Below, piece by piece: positions 25,415-34,264 of a DNA stretch of 44,363 nucleotides. The first letter of the stretch is position 1. The number at the start of each line of letters is the position of its first letter. Origin of the DNA: Alteromonas sp. ALT199 (lineage in GTDB: Bacteria > Pseudomonadota > Gammaproteobacteria > Enterobacterales > Alteromonadaceae). The position numbers and the translations under genes were made by a program. Location: the NCBI RefSeq assembly GCF_018619335.1, contig NZ_JAHHDX010000060.1, positions 1-44,363 of the forward strand, written 5' to 3'. The notes beneath the pieces are model-generated. The model did no database searches and had not been told where the DNA came from. It saw only the letters and a list, made by a program, of their open reading frames with translations.

Positions 25415-26224
25415 TTACTGCCACTTTATCCACGGTCTATAAACGAGATTATGGATAAGCTTCTCGCAAGGCTTAGTTTCAGGAGACCTAAATACACAGC
25501 TTTCAGCTTCGTTTATATCAACTTGTGCCACTATATTAGAGACAGAAACCTCTAAGTCTAAGTCAGTATCTAATTGGGTCATTGGTAAAATAAACTCAAC
25601 GCGATTAGTGAATGCACATGACGTTTCAGGTGGTGTAGACGCTGAGTCAGATGCACATCCTACGCTTCCCAAATGATAAGACCATTTACGCGTTTCTTTA
25701 CCACTTTTGGAAACATCCAACCTTAGAAACTGGTGCCCATTCTGACGACTCGAAAACATTGACTTATCGTTTAATGGCGTTTGTTGAGTAAGGGGGTTTG
25801 CATGGTTAACATCAAAAGGTAGCCCCATAGTAAAACGAAGATTAGTTGCCAGCTTTAAGAGTTCCTCAGATACATCTAACACTATTTTACTGTTAGCATC
25901 GTCTGGGTTGCTGCACTTATTGTGAAACTTCAACAATGCTTCATTCGGCGTTTGCCACTGAGTTTGCTTGAACTTCACCCGTTGCCATTTTCCATCTATA
26001 CGTACTTCGGGTTTGCTAAGATAAAATCCAAAATAATCGATATTCCAACGCTGCTGGCCAATGCTCATGATCATGGGGCACGCGCCTGTATCTACGCCCA
26101 CAAGTTTAAATGGTATTTCTCCAGCTTCGCGCCCTTTTAGGTTAATAACATCGCACCCTACTAACGTAAGTAATGCAGTAAAAAGCAACGAATACATAGC
26201 CTTCATGCGAAAAGGTATTTTCAT
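25415..26224 (-). CDS. MbnP-like (metallo-mystery pair four-Cys) lipoprotein
   Basis: A 269-residue protein with a lipobox at Cys24 (TLVGC). It matches MbnP-type proteins: beta strands with FGFYLSKPEVRIDG, then ATNLRFTMGLPFDVNHANPL, SYHLGSVGC and several conserved Cys (49, 104, 190, 203 and two near the C-terminus). MbnP normally binds copper and is encoded next to a di-heme peroxidase-like MbnH that modifies it. No MbnH gene is in this window. The usual Trp-containing segment before the GYKFLRLD-like strand reads MFSSRQNGHQFLRLD (156-170), so the Trp pair is missing. It may have a different role. An AGGAAG site precedes the ATG. Confidence 0.72.
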   Translation of the reverse strand: MKIPFRMKAMYSLLFTALLTLVGCDVINLKGREAGEIPFKLVGVDTGACPMIMSIGQQRWNIDYFGFYLSKPEVRIDGKWQRVKFKQTQWQTPNEALLKFHNKCSNPDDANSKIVLDVSEELLKLATNLRFTMGLPFDVNHANPLTQQTPLNDKSMFSSRQNGHQFLRLDVSKSGKETRKWSYHLGSVGCASDSASTPPETSCAFTNRVEFILPMTQLDTDLDLEVSVSNIVAQVDINEAESCVFRSPETKPCEKLIHNLVYRPWIKWQ

Positions 26225-26550
26225 TTATTTCAATACTTCCTTTAAATATTCCGCAGCCCCAAAAAGCTGCGGTTTCTTCACCCACCACATAATCGATAGA
26301 ATGAGTGCATTGCTGTTAAGGCAATAGTGCTGCTTTTAGCGTTTGTGAGTCAAGGCGTACTAACATACAAACCATGTAAACAAGTATTATCTGCACAAAG
26401 AAAGTGCTAACTTCTTTGTTTTTGTAATTAAGCGGAAGGATTGAAGGATTAAAGCTAGGAAAATGTACTTTCATTCTATGCATAAAACAGTAAAACAGTG
26501 GCAAAATGAACAAAAATAAAGCAATCAATTCACAAAGCCGTCAGCTAGGC
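26225..26550. other. Intergenic region with a 5' hairpin
   Basis: No gene is supported here. CCGCAGC (26251-26257) and GCTGCGG (26266-26272) form a hairpin 27-48 nt upstream of the MbnP-like start, within its probable leader. On the plus strand it is followed by a short T-rich run (TTTCTT), but no plus-strand gene precedes it. The rest is AT-rich. Confidence 0.4.
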
Positions 26551-26579
26551 GTGACAAGGTAAATAAAACTGCTTATACT
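26551..26579 (+). promoter_or_regulatory. Sigma-70 promoter of the tRNA gene
   Basis: GTGACA (26551-26556), a 17-bp spacer and TATACT (26574-26579), followed by a GC-rich discriminator typical of stable RNA promoters. The start would be near 26586, about 58 nt before the mature tRNA. Confidence 0.7.
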
Positions 26580-26643
26580 TGCGCTCGCTTGTGGTTGTTA
26601 TGCAAAATAATTGCAGTCATGACTACACAGCACATCTCTATAC

Positions 26644-26720
26644 GGCCCCATAGCTCAGTTGGTTAGAGCATCCGACTCATAATCGGCAGGTCCCCTGTTC
26701 AAGTCAGGGTGGGGCCACCA
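26644..26720 (+). tRNA. ileX: tRNA-Ile2 (anticodon CAU, lysidine type)
   Basis: A 77-nt cloverleaf with encoded CCA: acceptor GGCCCCA/TGGGGCC, D arm GCTC/GAGC, anticodon stem TCCGA/TCGGC, loop CTCATAA with CAT at 26678-26680, TpsiC arm CCCTG/CAGGG with TTCAAGT, and 3' ACCA. CAU occurs in Met and Ile2 tRNAs. The acceptor stem with C at positions 4 and 5 is like E. coli tRNA-Ile2 and is favoured by the lysidine synthase TilS, whereas elongator tRNA-Met has GGCTACG. So it most likely reads AUA after C34 modification. The outermost anticodon-stem pair is a T-C mismatch. Confidence 0.88.
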
Positions 26721-26879
26721 TTTTTCTTAGCGCCACCTACTAATAACACCGTCCCTCCCCTAGGTTCTCCGTTGTACACTACTACTCAAATTTGAAAAAA
26801 GCGCCTTTATTAAAACTGTAATACCTTATCTGTAGCCTATCTTTATTATTAGTCTACTTTGTTACCGGTTTCTTATTTG

Positions 26880-28067
26880 ATGAAGCACACTATGTCGCGC
26901 AATGCGTTTTACTCGCTAACGGTTACCTTCACTATTTTGTCTATTCTTGGCCAAGTTTCCACCAGCATTTATAGCCCATTCTTTTTTGACTTAGCGACTA
27001 TGTATGGCAGTCACGTGAGTATTATCGAACAAAGCGTAGCTGTGTTTTTAGTCGCGTTCTCACTTTCACAGTTAGCGTCTGGCATATTGTGCGACTACAT
27101 AAACAAACAAAAATTTTTGTTCTACGGAATCATAGTATTTATTGCAGGCACGCTTATGGTAGCGCTTGCCAGTGAAGAGGCTACTTTTCTGATAGGTCGT
27201 GTGATCCAAGGCTTAGGTGGCGGGGTTGGTGTATCAGTGTCGCGTGGGTTGTCGCGTCAGATATTTAACGAAAAGCAGCTAAATGCTTCACTTTCACTCA
27301 TCAATATTGCCTTTGCTATTGCCCCAGCAATAGCGCCGCTGATAGGTACAATAATTGGCGAGTCTTTGGGTATTTCCGCTATTTTTTATTTCGTTCTGGT
27401 AATGGGGCTACTCGCCCTACTTTTGCTATTCTCAGTGTCTAGCATTCTTCGTAATTTTACGCCGCCGGTATCTAACGATGTTTTTAGTAATACGTTAGTA
27501 CTTATTAAAAGCACTATAGTGAAGCTTGTCTCGGTAGGCATGGCTAGCGGGCTTTTGTATGGCATTGTGTTTTGCTTCATAACCATTGCGCCCTCTATGG
27601 TAATGCAGCAGTTTGGGCTTTCCAAGACCTTGTTCTCGGTTTACTCACTGCTAGCCACCTTGTCTTTTGTTGTAGGCAGCGTATTCAATATTCGGCTGTC
27701 GTCTGTGTCGCCTTTACAAAAATTCAGGATGTCTAGTTTCTGTTTAGCCGCACTTTCCGTGCTTTTTGCATTGACCGTCTTCTTGGGTACCGGGAGTGGG
27801 TTAGTCAGTATTTTGGCTTACTGCTATATCACGTTCTTTTTCATCGGTATCGCTATGCCCTGTAGCGTGACTATTATGCTGGGCTATTCTGAAACATCTG
27901 CTGGTTTTTTAGCAGCACTCACTGGCTTTTTTCATCTGACCGGGGCTGCCATAGGCGCTTATGCAGTGACACTGCTAACGCTAGAGCCTACCTTTTCTTT
28001 TAGCTTAGCGACATTTACGCTAAGTATTGCCAGTATTGCTATTTGCTTCACATTGAAAAAGGTTTAA
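26880..28067 (+). CDS. MFS transporter, DHA1 (Bcr/EmrD-like) family
   Basis: A 395-residue membrane protein with about 12 hydrophobic segments. Motif A-like SQLASGILCDYINKQKFLFYG, then IGRVIQGLGGGVGVSVSRGLSRQIF and LINIAFAIAPAIAPLIGTIIGESLG match the drug:proton antiporters Bcr/CflA and EmrD. The substrate cannot be predicted. The start at ATG 26880 was chosen over an upstream TTG (26859) and a later ATG (26892), but no clear ribosome binding site helps decide. It follows the tRNA by about 160 bp and is monocistronic, converging with the MscS-type gene. Confidence 0.85.
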   Translation: MKHTMSRNAFYSLTVTFTILSILGQVSTSIYSPFFFDLATMYGSHVSIIEQSVAVFLVAFSLSQLASGILCDYINKQKFLFYGIIVFIAGTLMVALASEEATFLIGRVIQGLGGGVGVSVSRGLSRQIFNEKQLNASLSLINIAFAIAPAIAPLIGTIIGESLGISAIFYFVLVMGLLALLLLFSVSSILRNFTPPVSNDVFSNTLVLIKSTIVKLVSVGMASGLLYGIVFCFITIAPSMVMQQFGLSKTLFSVYSLLATLSFVVGSVFNIRLSSVSPLQKFRMSSFCLAALSVLFALTVFLGTGSGLVSILAYCYITFFFIGIAMPCSVTIMLGYSETSAGFLAALTGFFHLTGAAIGAYAVTLLTLEPTFSFSLATFTLSIASIAICFTLKKV

Positions 28068-28138
28068 CTGATCATCCGTTCGACAATGTCAGTGCATTCA
28101 TAAGTACAAAAGTTCTACGCTAACACCATCGCTTTTGC

Positions 28139-29245
28139 TCAGCCTTTTGGCCTTGCGTGCTCTTGCGCTGACGACAACACATTGGCCGCACCTTCTTGCT
28201 CCATATTGAGCGCAGTAATTGGAAATGGTATTACGATCCCTTCTTCATCAAACCGTTTTTTCAGCATTTTTATAAACGCACTTTTTATAAAGAAACGGTT
28301 AAAGTACTCACGGGTTCTCAGCATAATGGTTAAGTTGATGCTGGAATTATCAAAGGTGTGAAACAACACAAAGGGTTGATAGGTTTCAACACCGTATTCG
28401 TGCTGCTCTAAAATAGTATTGGCCACCTCTAAACACACCTTTTCAACATGATCTAAATCAGAGCTATAGTGAACGCCTACATCTACAGGAACCGAAAGTT
28501 CGCGCTCGGGATAGTAGTAGTTAATAAGCTTTGAATTAGAGAGCTTGCTGTTTGGCATAATAACGATGTTATTGGGCAGCATTCTTACCCACGTAGAGCG
28601 CCACCCTATTTTCTCGACAAACCCTTGCTCCCCCGAATCCAGCTCAATAAAGTCGCCGATGCGAATGGGCTTATCCATCACTAACTGAATGCCTGAGAAG
28701 AAATTTTCAAGCGTGGGCTGTAGGGCTAGTGCTACTGCAAGTGACGTAATACCTAATGAAGCAACGATGGGCGTTATCGATACTCCCATTGTGCTTAAAA
28801 TGATTAAAATGGCGAGTACGGCAAACACTGCCCTTACTGCCCCGCCAGCAATAGCGCTGGTGTTTTTTACAATGGTTGATTGGTCGCGATAACGGTTTAA
28901 GGAATAAGTGACAAAGCGCTCGAAAAAAAGAAACAGGGTAATTATAAGGCCTGCTTCAATAACAATAGTTAACGCCTCGATAGCCCTTTCATCTTCTACC
29001 TGAAATACGGAAACAATACTTTTCACTAACAGCAGGAAGATAACCCAAATAAGCAAATTAAGCGGGGCATTTAGTGATAGAACTAGCACGCGATAAATAT
29101 CAGACATGCTGCTGCTTTCAGAACGCGCTTTGGCTTTCAAGCGCACCAATATAAGGCGTTTAATGATAAAAAGCACAATAACAACACCGACTAATCCAGC
29201 TATTGCAAGTACCTGCTTATTTTCAAGAAGTTGGGTGCTATCCAC
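28139..29245 (-). CDS. MscS-family mechanosensitive channel
   Basis: A 368-residue inner-membrane protein. Four to five hydrophobic segments are followed by the MscS pore helix and beta domain: SITPIVASLGITSLAVALALQPTLENFFSGIQLVMDKPIRIGDFIE, then IGWRSTWVRMLPNNIVIMPNSKLSNSKLINYYYPERE. Three TM segments form the MscS core; the additional N-terminal ones resemble the YnaI or MscM-like subgroups. The C-terminal alpha/beta domain ends in a short extension. It releases solutes on hypo-osmotic shock. No strong terminator separates it from the convergent MFS gene. Confidence 0.9.
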   Translation of the reverse strand: MDSTQLLENKQVLAIAGLVGVVIVLFIIKRLILVRLKAKARSESSSMSDIYRVLVLSLNAPLNLLIWVIFLLLVKSIVSVFQVEDERAIEALTIVIEAGLIITLFLFFERFVTYSLNRYRDQSTIVKNTSAIAGGAVRAVFAVLAILIILSTMGVSITPIVASLGITSLAVALALQPTLENFFSGIQLVMDKPIRIGDFIELDSGEQGFVEKIGWRSTWVRMLPNNIVIMPNSKLSNSKLINYYYPERELSVPVDVGVHYSSDLDHVEKVCLEVANTILEQHEYGVETYQPFVLFHTFDNSSINLTIMLRTREYFNRFFIKSAFIKMLKKRFDEEGIVIPFPITALNMEQEGAANVLSSAQEHARPKG

Positions 29246-29381
29246 GGCTGACGATGCTCCTGCGTAAAAAGTATGGTGCTTTTTTTATTAGCTATATGTT
29301 AATACGGGAAAGAATACGCAAAAGGTGCACCAACTGTTGTTAGGAATTCGCAAAATTCTCACTAAGATTCACTGAAAGTTA

Positions 29382-30323
29382 CTACTCTTTTAGTGCTAGC
29401 AACCTGTCGTTATGTGGAAAGCGTGCAAGTGCTTGTTTAAGCACCTCGTTTGCTGACTCAAGCCTATTGCCTTTACGCAATGCAATAACATAGTTGTGCA
29501 CATACGCTTGTTGGTGTTGGCCTACGTCATATCCTTTTTCAAACCAGGTTATCGCCAGTTTGTCGTTCCCTTCGATATCAGGGTGTTCGAGATAATAATT
29601 GGCAATCAGAAAGTAGCTTAACCAATAGGAAGGCCAAGCCTGAGAAGCGGTTTTTAAAAACGCTAGCGACTGCGCTTTGTCCCCCACTTTAAGCATATCG
29701 TAGGCTGTACTTACGTAAGTGAAAGGTGTCATTTCAGACGAGGTTACATTAGGAGGAACCGGAGCCAAATACCAGTAATTTCCCCTTCCCCAGGTTCTTT
29801 CAAAAAGTTCTAGCGACATTTCGTGATTAGGCGTAATGCCCGTATGTAAAGTAACCGTCCCCTTATCACTATCGAACCCGATAACCACAGCGTAGTGCCA
29901 TTGGGGTAATAGCTGGATAGATAAGTTTTGAAAAACAATTACTGGGATATCGTCTTTAACTAACGCCATAATTGACGATAATGTCCCTCGCTCAGTATAT
30001 GGCAAAAAACCAAATTGTCGGGTAGCGCTAACCATTTCTAGTTGTAAACTCCCTTCTTTATTGGGAATGAACAATTTAGGCGCAATGTCTTGTGGAGAGG
30101 TACTTTTACCATAGTAACCAAACACTTCAGAAAGTGTGGTAGGTCCGCAATAAAACTGTTCTTGGGGAAAAAACGGTACAGATTCAATAGTGTGAGATTC
30201 GGGCAATGAGGCTAGACCTTCTTGCCTTAGCTTGTCAGCTTGAGGCGTGGATTGACACCCCGAGAGTAAAAATAGAAAAGAAAGGCCTGCTAACATGCAG
30301 ACCTTGTTAAATATTGTACTCAT
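29382..30323 (-). CDS. PA2778-family C39-like cysteine peptidase, lipoprotein
   Basis: A 313-residue protein with a signal peptide and lipobox (LLSGC, Cys23). Residues about 50-195 form a C39-like papain-fold peptidase: Cys in EQFYCGPTTLSEVFGYYG (about 59) and His in PQWHYAVVIGFD (about 143), with a following Asn/His segment. The C-terminal part from about residue 205 has TPR-like helices (AYDMLKVGDKAQSLAFLKTASQAWP; WFEKGYDVGQ; ANEVLKQALARFP). This architecture is typical of the PA2778 family, usually encoded beside a PA2779-type small protein, as here: the two genes are 4 bp apart. A protease-substrate or protease-partner relationship is inferred. Confidence 0.85.
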   Translation of the reverse strand: MSTIFNKVCMLAGLSFLFLLSGCQSTPQADKLRQEGLASLPESHTIESVPFFPQEQFYCGPTTLSEVFGYYGKSTSPQDIAPKLFIPNKEGSLQLEMVSATRQFGFLPYTERGTLSSIMALVKDDIPVIVFQNLSIQLLPQWHYAVVIGFDSDKGTVTLHTGITPNHEMSLELFERTWGRGNYWYLAPVPPNVTSSEMTPFTYVSTAYDMLKVGDKAQSLAFLKTASQAWPSYWLSYFLIANYYLEHPDIEGNDKLAITWFEKGYDVGQHQQAYVHNYVIALRKGNRLESANEVLKQALARFPHNDRLLALKE

Positions 30324-30327
30324 TCCA

Positions 30328-30708
30328 TTAGCTATTTACAGGACGAATAAATGGGTAAACGTCGGTTACACCAATGAGGTCCAAAATTGCGACAATAGCA
30401 AGTACAGTAAGCACTGCACCTACAACACCACCCGCTGGCGCTTGATTGATTTCATCATTAAGTTGCGCAATCTCGCTGTCGGTCATGCCGTTGATTCTGG
30501 CAATAGCTTGGTTGCTATCTACACCTAAGCTTACTAGTTTACTCTGCACGTCTGAACGGTTAACCATGTCAATAAGCTGCTGCTTATTGTAATGAGCGGC
30601 TTGAGTTTGCATTACAGAGTCTGAGCTAATTGCTTCAGCGTGAACACTACCAGACATTAGAACCGTTGCCGAAAAGCAACCAATCGCAATTTTTTTCAAA
30701 AACTTCAT
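30328..30708 (-). CDS. PA2779-family small exported protein
   Basis: A 126-residue protein. The start at 30708 is chosen because GAGGG lies 7 nt upstream; the frame to 30732 lacks a site. A signal peptide (MKFLKKIAIGCFSATVLMSGSVHA) is followed by a helical, Gln/Asp-rich mature part with YNKQQLIDMVNRSDVQSKLVSLGVD and INGMTDSEIAQLNDEIN. A Gly/Ala-rich hinge (APAGGVVGAV) leads to a C-terminal hydrophobic segment and a short tail. This resembles the PA2779 family, which partners the PA2778-type peptidase encoded immediately downstream. The hinge plus hydrophobic tail could be a sorting or processing signal. Confidence 0.85.
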   Translation of the reverse strand: MKFLKKIAIGCFSATVLMSGSVHAEAISSDSVMQTQAAHYNKQQLIDMVNRSDVQSKLVSLGVDSNQAIARINGMTDSEIAQLNDEINQAPAGGVVGAVLTVLAIVAILDLIGVTDVYPFIRPVNS

Positions 30709-31130
30709 GATGTTTCCCTCTATAAAATGCACAGTTTTATTCTTCTATAATATCGCCCAATTTCAGGCCATCTACATTCACATAAAACTTCGCACTGATT
30801 TAGCAGATACATATACCTGCTGCGACTCGTTTTCAATAAAGCATCGCAGCAAGATTAGGACCACCAAGAAAAAACTATGTTTACATTGTTAACCGTTTTT
30901 AGACGAATCGTATCTTTTCTCTAGCTTGCGTCGCGACTTAGACAAATCTATTTAAGTAAAAAACGTAAGTATTCCATGTGACAATGTTCCGCCATCCCTT
31001 ACAAGCCAATATGTAATATTTTCTTTATATTGGAATTATTTGCTCAGTCCACATGTAGGAAGCAATACTAAAAACAAGGCTGAAACTACTCTTTCTGTGA
31101 ATTACAGCGTTAAAGCTGTTCAAAATTTCC
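30709..31130. other. Long intergenic region without a supported gene
   Basis: About 420 bp between the divergent PA2779-type and ABC-F genes. It is AT-rich. I see no tRNA, hairpin-T-run or coding frame with a ribosome binding site. It must hold the minus-strand promoter of the PA2779/PA2778 pair; a TATTAT-like -10 lies about 50 bp upstream of its start, but the -35 is poor. Confidence 0.4.
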
Positions 31131-31159
31131 TCGACATGAAGCGCTCAATTCCTTATAGT
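31131..31159 (+). promoter_or_regulatory. Sigma-70 promoter of the ABC-F gene
   Basis: TCGACA (31131-31136), a 17-bp spacer and TATAGT (31154-31159). Transcription would start near 31166, giving a leader of about 74 nt. Confidence 0.7.
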
Positions 31160-31239
31160 GCGCGCGCTTTTATATATTAGTGAAGTCAAACGACCTTAAT
31201 TAATATCTCTTCTCATCGTTTTACCCCTGGATACCTGTT

Positions 31240-32763
31240 TTGATTACCACCGCAAATATCACAATGCAGTTTGGCTCTAAGCCATTATTTGAAAATATTT
31301 CCGCAAAATTCGGCAACGGCAACCGATACGGCCTAATTGGCGCGAACGGTTGTGGCAAGTCTACGTTCATGAAAATTTTAAGCGGTAAACTTACCCCATC
31401 GTCAGGTAACGTTTCTATGGCACCTGGCACTAAGCTAGGGATCTTGAGCCAGGATCAATTTGCATTCGAAGAATTCAGCGTAGTCGACACTGTTATCATG
31501 GGCGACCGTGAACTATGGGAAGTTAAACAAGAGCGTGACGCCATTTACAGCAAAGCTGAAATGAGCGAAGACGACGGTATGCGCGTAGCAGACTTGGAAA
31601 CCCAGTTCGCCGAAATGGACGGCTACACAGCCGAAGCCCGCGCTGGTGAAATTCTTACTTCTGCTGGCATCGACGAAGACTATCACTTCGGTTTAATGAA
31701 AGAAGTGGCACCCGGTAAAAAAGTACGTGTACTTTTAGCCCAAGCCCTATTTGCCGAGCCTGATATTCTGCTATTAGATGAGCCTACCAACAACTTGGAT
31801 ATTTACACCATCAGTTGGCTTGCAGAAGAGCTTAACAAGCGCAAGTCGACCATGCTTATTATTTCGCACGACAGACACTTCTTAAACTCTGTGTGCACAC
31901 ACATGGCTGATATCGATTATGGTGAACTACGTGTTTACCCAGGTAACTACGACGACTACATTCAAGCCGCCATGCTTGTTCAAGAGCAGCTTCATGCAGA
32001 GAATGCTAAAAAGTCAGCGGAAATTGAAGAGCTACAGAGCTTCGTAGCGCGTTTCTCTGCCAACGCATCGAAAGCGAAACAAGCCACTTCACGTGCACGC
32101 CGTCTTGAGAAAATTGAACTTGCTGAAGTAAAAGCGTCTAGCCGTCGTAAGCCGTATATTGTTTTCAAACAGCATAAGAAGCTTCACCGCCTTGCTATCA
32201 CCCTAGAAAAGTTAGGCCATAGTTACCCAGATCTACCTTTATTCGACAATGCTAACTTACTGTTAGAAGCAGGTCAGCGTTTGGCCATCATCGGTGAAAA
32301 CGGTGCGGGTAAAACTACGCTTTTAAAATGTTTCGTGAACGATATTGAGCCTACCGAAGGTAGCTACAAATGGGCCGAAAACGCCGCTATTGGCTACATT
32401 CCGCAAGACAACGCCAAATACTTTGCTGAAGATATCACTATGTTTGAGTGGATGAGCCAATGGCGCAGCCCTAAGCATGACGACCTTCAGATTAAAGGCA
32501 TGTTAGGCCGTTTACTGTTTACGTCTGATGACTTCAACAAACGGGTACAAGTATGTTCTGGTGGTGAGAAGAATCGTTTGTTGTTCGGAAAGCTTATGCT
32601 TGAAGATATTAACGTATTGGTTATGGATGAGCCTACCAACCACATGGACATGGAATCGATTGAGGCATTGAATAATGCGCTCTACAAGTTTGATGGCACA
32701 GTAATCTTTGTAAGCCACGACCGCGAGTTTGTTTCATCGCTAGCTACACAAATTATAGAATAA
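31240..32763 (+). CDS. ybiT: ABC-F family ATPase, YbiT type, frameshifted at the C-terminus
   Basis: A ribosome-associated ATPase with two ABC domains and no membrane segment. Walker A motifs are GANGCGKST (about residue 35) and GENGAGKTT (about 351). The signature of domain 2 is [16 protein letters not shown] and DEPTNHMD, with ISHDRHF and VSHDREF, complete the sites. Domain 1 has [12 protein letters not shown] in place of the usual LSGG, as in YbiT. The linker is Lys/Arg-rich. The frame stops after 507 codons, but E. coli YbiT has about 530. The missing end (HFDGNYEEFLAHKENA and seven residues before it) is encoded in the -1 frame, so a one-base deletion or sequence error near 32758-32761 is likely. 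Confidence 0.88.
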   Translation: MITTANITMQFGSKPLFENISAKFGNGNRYGLIGANGCGKSTFMKILSGKLTPSSGNVSMAPGTKLGILSQDQFAFEEFSVVDTVIMGDRELWEVKQERDAIYSKAEMSEDDGMRVADLETQFAEMDGYTAEARAGEILTSAGIDEDYHFGLMKEVAPGKKVRVLLAQALFAEPDILLLDEPTNNLDIYTISWLAEELNKRKSTMLIISHDRHFLNSVCTHMADIDYGELRVYPGNYDDYIQAAMLVQEQLHAENAKKSAEIEELQSFVARFSANASKAKQATSRARRLEKIELAEVKASSRRKPYIVFKQHKKLHRLAITLEKLGHSYPDLPLFDNANLLLEAGQRLAIIGENGAGKTTLLKCFVNDIEPTEGSYKWAENAAIGYIPQDNAKYFAEDITMFEWMSQWRSPKHDDLQIKGMLGRLLFTSDDFNKRVQVCSGGEKNRLLFGKLMLEDINVLVMDEPTNHMDMESIEALNNALYKFDGTVIFVSHDREFVSSLATQIIE

Positions 32764-32831
32764 AAGATAAACAGCTGAATCACTTCGATGGAAACTATGA
32801 AGAATTTTTGGCTCATAAAGAAAACGCGTAG
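32760..32831 (+). other. Out-of-frame 3' tail of the ABC-F gene
   Basis: Read from 32760 in the -1 frame, the DNA gives 23 codons (ending HFDGNYEEFLAHKENA) and a TAG at 32829-32831. This matches the pattern of the YbiT C-terminus (FSGNYEDYL in E. coli). Adding one A to GAATAAAAG at about 32758 would join it in frame to the main CDS for 530 residues. No slippery heptamer is apparent. Confidence 0.75.
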
Positions 32832-32910
32832 GAAAACGCATACAGAAAGCGCGTAAACAACACCGAAAATTAGTCTTTATACGATTGAGGCTTTGTTGGT
32901 AAGCGATACA

Positions 32911-32941
32911 AAAACGGGCACTTAATTAAGTGCCCGTTTTT
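32911..32941. terminator. Strong bidirectional terminator
   Basis: AAAACGGGCACTT and AAGTGCCCGTTTT form a 13-bp stem around an AATT loop. The outer A and T runs serve the ABC-F gene and the convergent lipoprotein gene. Confidence 0.88.
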
Positions 32942-32953
32942 GTTTTTTATAAT

Positions 32954-33850
32954 CTATTGATTGGAAAAGTACTTGGCCGCCGTTTCAGCTAAGCGATCGA
33001 AGTAACTAATGATTGAATCTTTGATAGGCCCTAGTTCTTTTTCTGTAACTTCATCAAAGTCTTCAGGTGGAATAAATTCTTCAATGCGCACGTTCTTCAT
33101 GGCGTCATCTTGTAACTCTTTAAACAAAGGGTTCGAAGCACTGTCTACGGGCTTATCTAAGCTTTCAATGCTGATATCAAAACTTGCAGACGCGATGTAA
33201 TAATCGGTTCCCAAAAAGCTTCGAGTAAATAGGCCGAACCCTTCACTTTGATGTTCTGAGCAACCATAAGTGCCGCATTCTGTTATGGCTACTGTTGGAG
33301 CCTCTTGTACCACAATAATTTTTGTCACCCCGTCAGCAAGTAGCGACTTTCTAAGTGCATTTTGATTATCGTTAAATAACCATTTATCATCCTGCTTCAC
33401 CACGAAATCTAGTTGCCATGCTCCTTTAACTTTGGGTGATACATCAACCACTTCAAAGCTGCTTGATTGCTCTATTGCTGTTTTAAGTCTAGTGAAAAGC
33501 GTAGACGCTATCTGCCAGTCGTATGCATACTCTTTCGTGAAGTTATTAAACTTAGTCGTACCAACATGGGTGTGCGATGGGAATTCATTGGCATTGATGA
33601 AAACCCCTATCTTTTGCTTCGGAACTTCTGTCGGCTCTTTAGCTTCATCTGCATCGTCCTCGCTTTTTTGCCTTGAAACATCAGCCTCCTGATCTACCAC
33701 ATCATTATTTGTTTGATCACCTGAACTTGATTTATCGACATTAATCTCGGAAGGAACATTTTCTCTTGGTTCCATACCTCTTTGCGTCACACACCCTGTT
33801 GCCAGCATCAATATGGCAACCAGCACACTAAACTTTGTCACAAACTTCAT
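32954..33850 (-). CDS. Putative lipoprotein
   Basis: A 298-residue protein with a signal peptide and lipobox (MLATGC, Cys20). A long acidic, low-complexity region (about 25-80; Glu, Asp, Lys, Pro) probably acts as a flexible tether. The folded part from about residue 82 starts with KIGVFINANEFPSHTHVGTTKFNNF and continues with an alpha/beta pattern, a Cys pair (ITECGTYGC) and a C-terminal helix. I do not recognise the family. It has its own terminator on the 3' side and a free-standing upstream region, so it is likely monocistronic. Confidence 0.72.
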   Translation of the reverse strand: MKFVTKFSVLVAILMLATGCVTQRGMEPRENVPSEINVDKSSSGDQTNNDVVDQEADVSRQKSEDDADEAKEPTEVPKQKIGVFINANEFPSHTHVGTTKFNNFTKEYAYDWQIASTLFTRLKTAIEQSSSFEVVDVSPKVKGAWQLDFVVKQDDKWLFNDNQNALRKSLLADGVTKIIVVQEAPTVAITECGTYGCSEHQSEGFGLFTRSFLGTDYYIASASFDISIESLDKPVDSASNPLFKELQDDAMKNVRIEEFIPPEDFDEVTEKELGPIKDSIISYFDRLAETAAKYFSNQ

Positions 33851-34264
33851 AACACTTCCCTATTTCAAAGCTAATGAGCTTAATACTTAATTTAGGCTAT
33901 TCTGGTTTTGTACAAAACCTGCACTCAGTGTATTACACGCAATCTTACCTAACGATAAATAGTTGCTTTACGCTTTTCTAATACACAGTTCAACTTTCCA
34001 AATCACTTTAAATTTGACTGTAACAAACAACCTTCATACTGTTTTCAGTGATTTCGTTTCCTCATAGAAGAAAAGCTAACAATAGAGGTGATTACAGCCG
34101 TGACTTATATAGAGGGGGTTAGTAGCCCTGCTAGCCACCTACTTCGAAAAAGATATAGCCCTTTTAGATTTCACTTTTGGATAAGCATTTAACATAAAGA
34201 GCAGGCAAAGTATTGATCGAACCTGAAGTTAAGGCTGTATAGTGATTAAAAAGGAAATTTACTA
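33851..34264. other. Intergenic region between divergent genes
   Basis: About 414 bp, AT-rich, with no supported gene or RNA. A TATAGT at 34238-34243 could be the -10 of the MipA gene, but the only -35 candidate (TTGATC, 34213-34218) is 19 bp away, so the promoter is tentative. AAGGAAATT precedes the MipA ATG. Confidence 0.35.

Noticed and set aside
26316..26528. 70-codon minus-strand frame with a hydrophobic start
   Set aside because: No ribosome binding site and an AT-rich non-coding setting upstream of the tRNA promoter. A small membrane peptide cannot be fully excluded.
30707..30892. 61-codon plus-strand frame
   Set aside because: It overlaps the start and leader of the PA2779-type gene, with no coding features.
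32750..32770. Programmed -1 frameshift in the ABC-F gene
   Set aside because: No slippery heptamer or downstream structure was seen, so a simple deletion or sequence error is more likely. Kept only as an open possibility.
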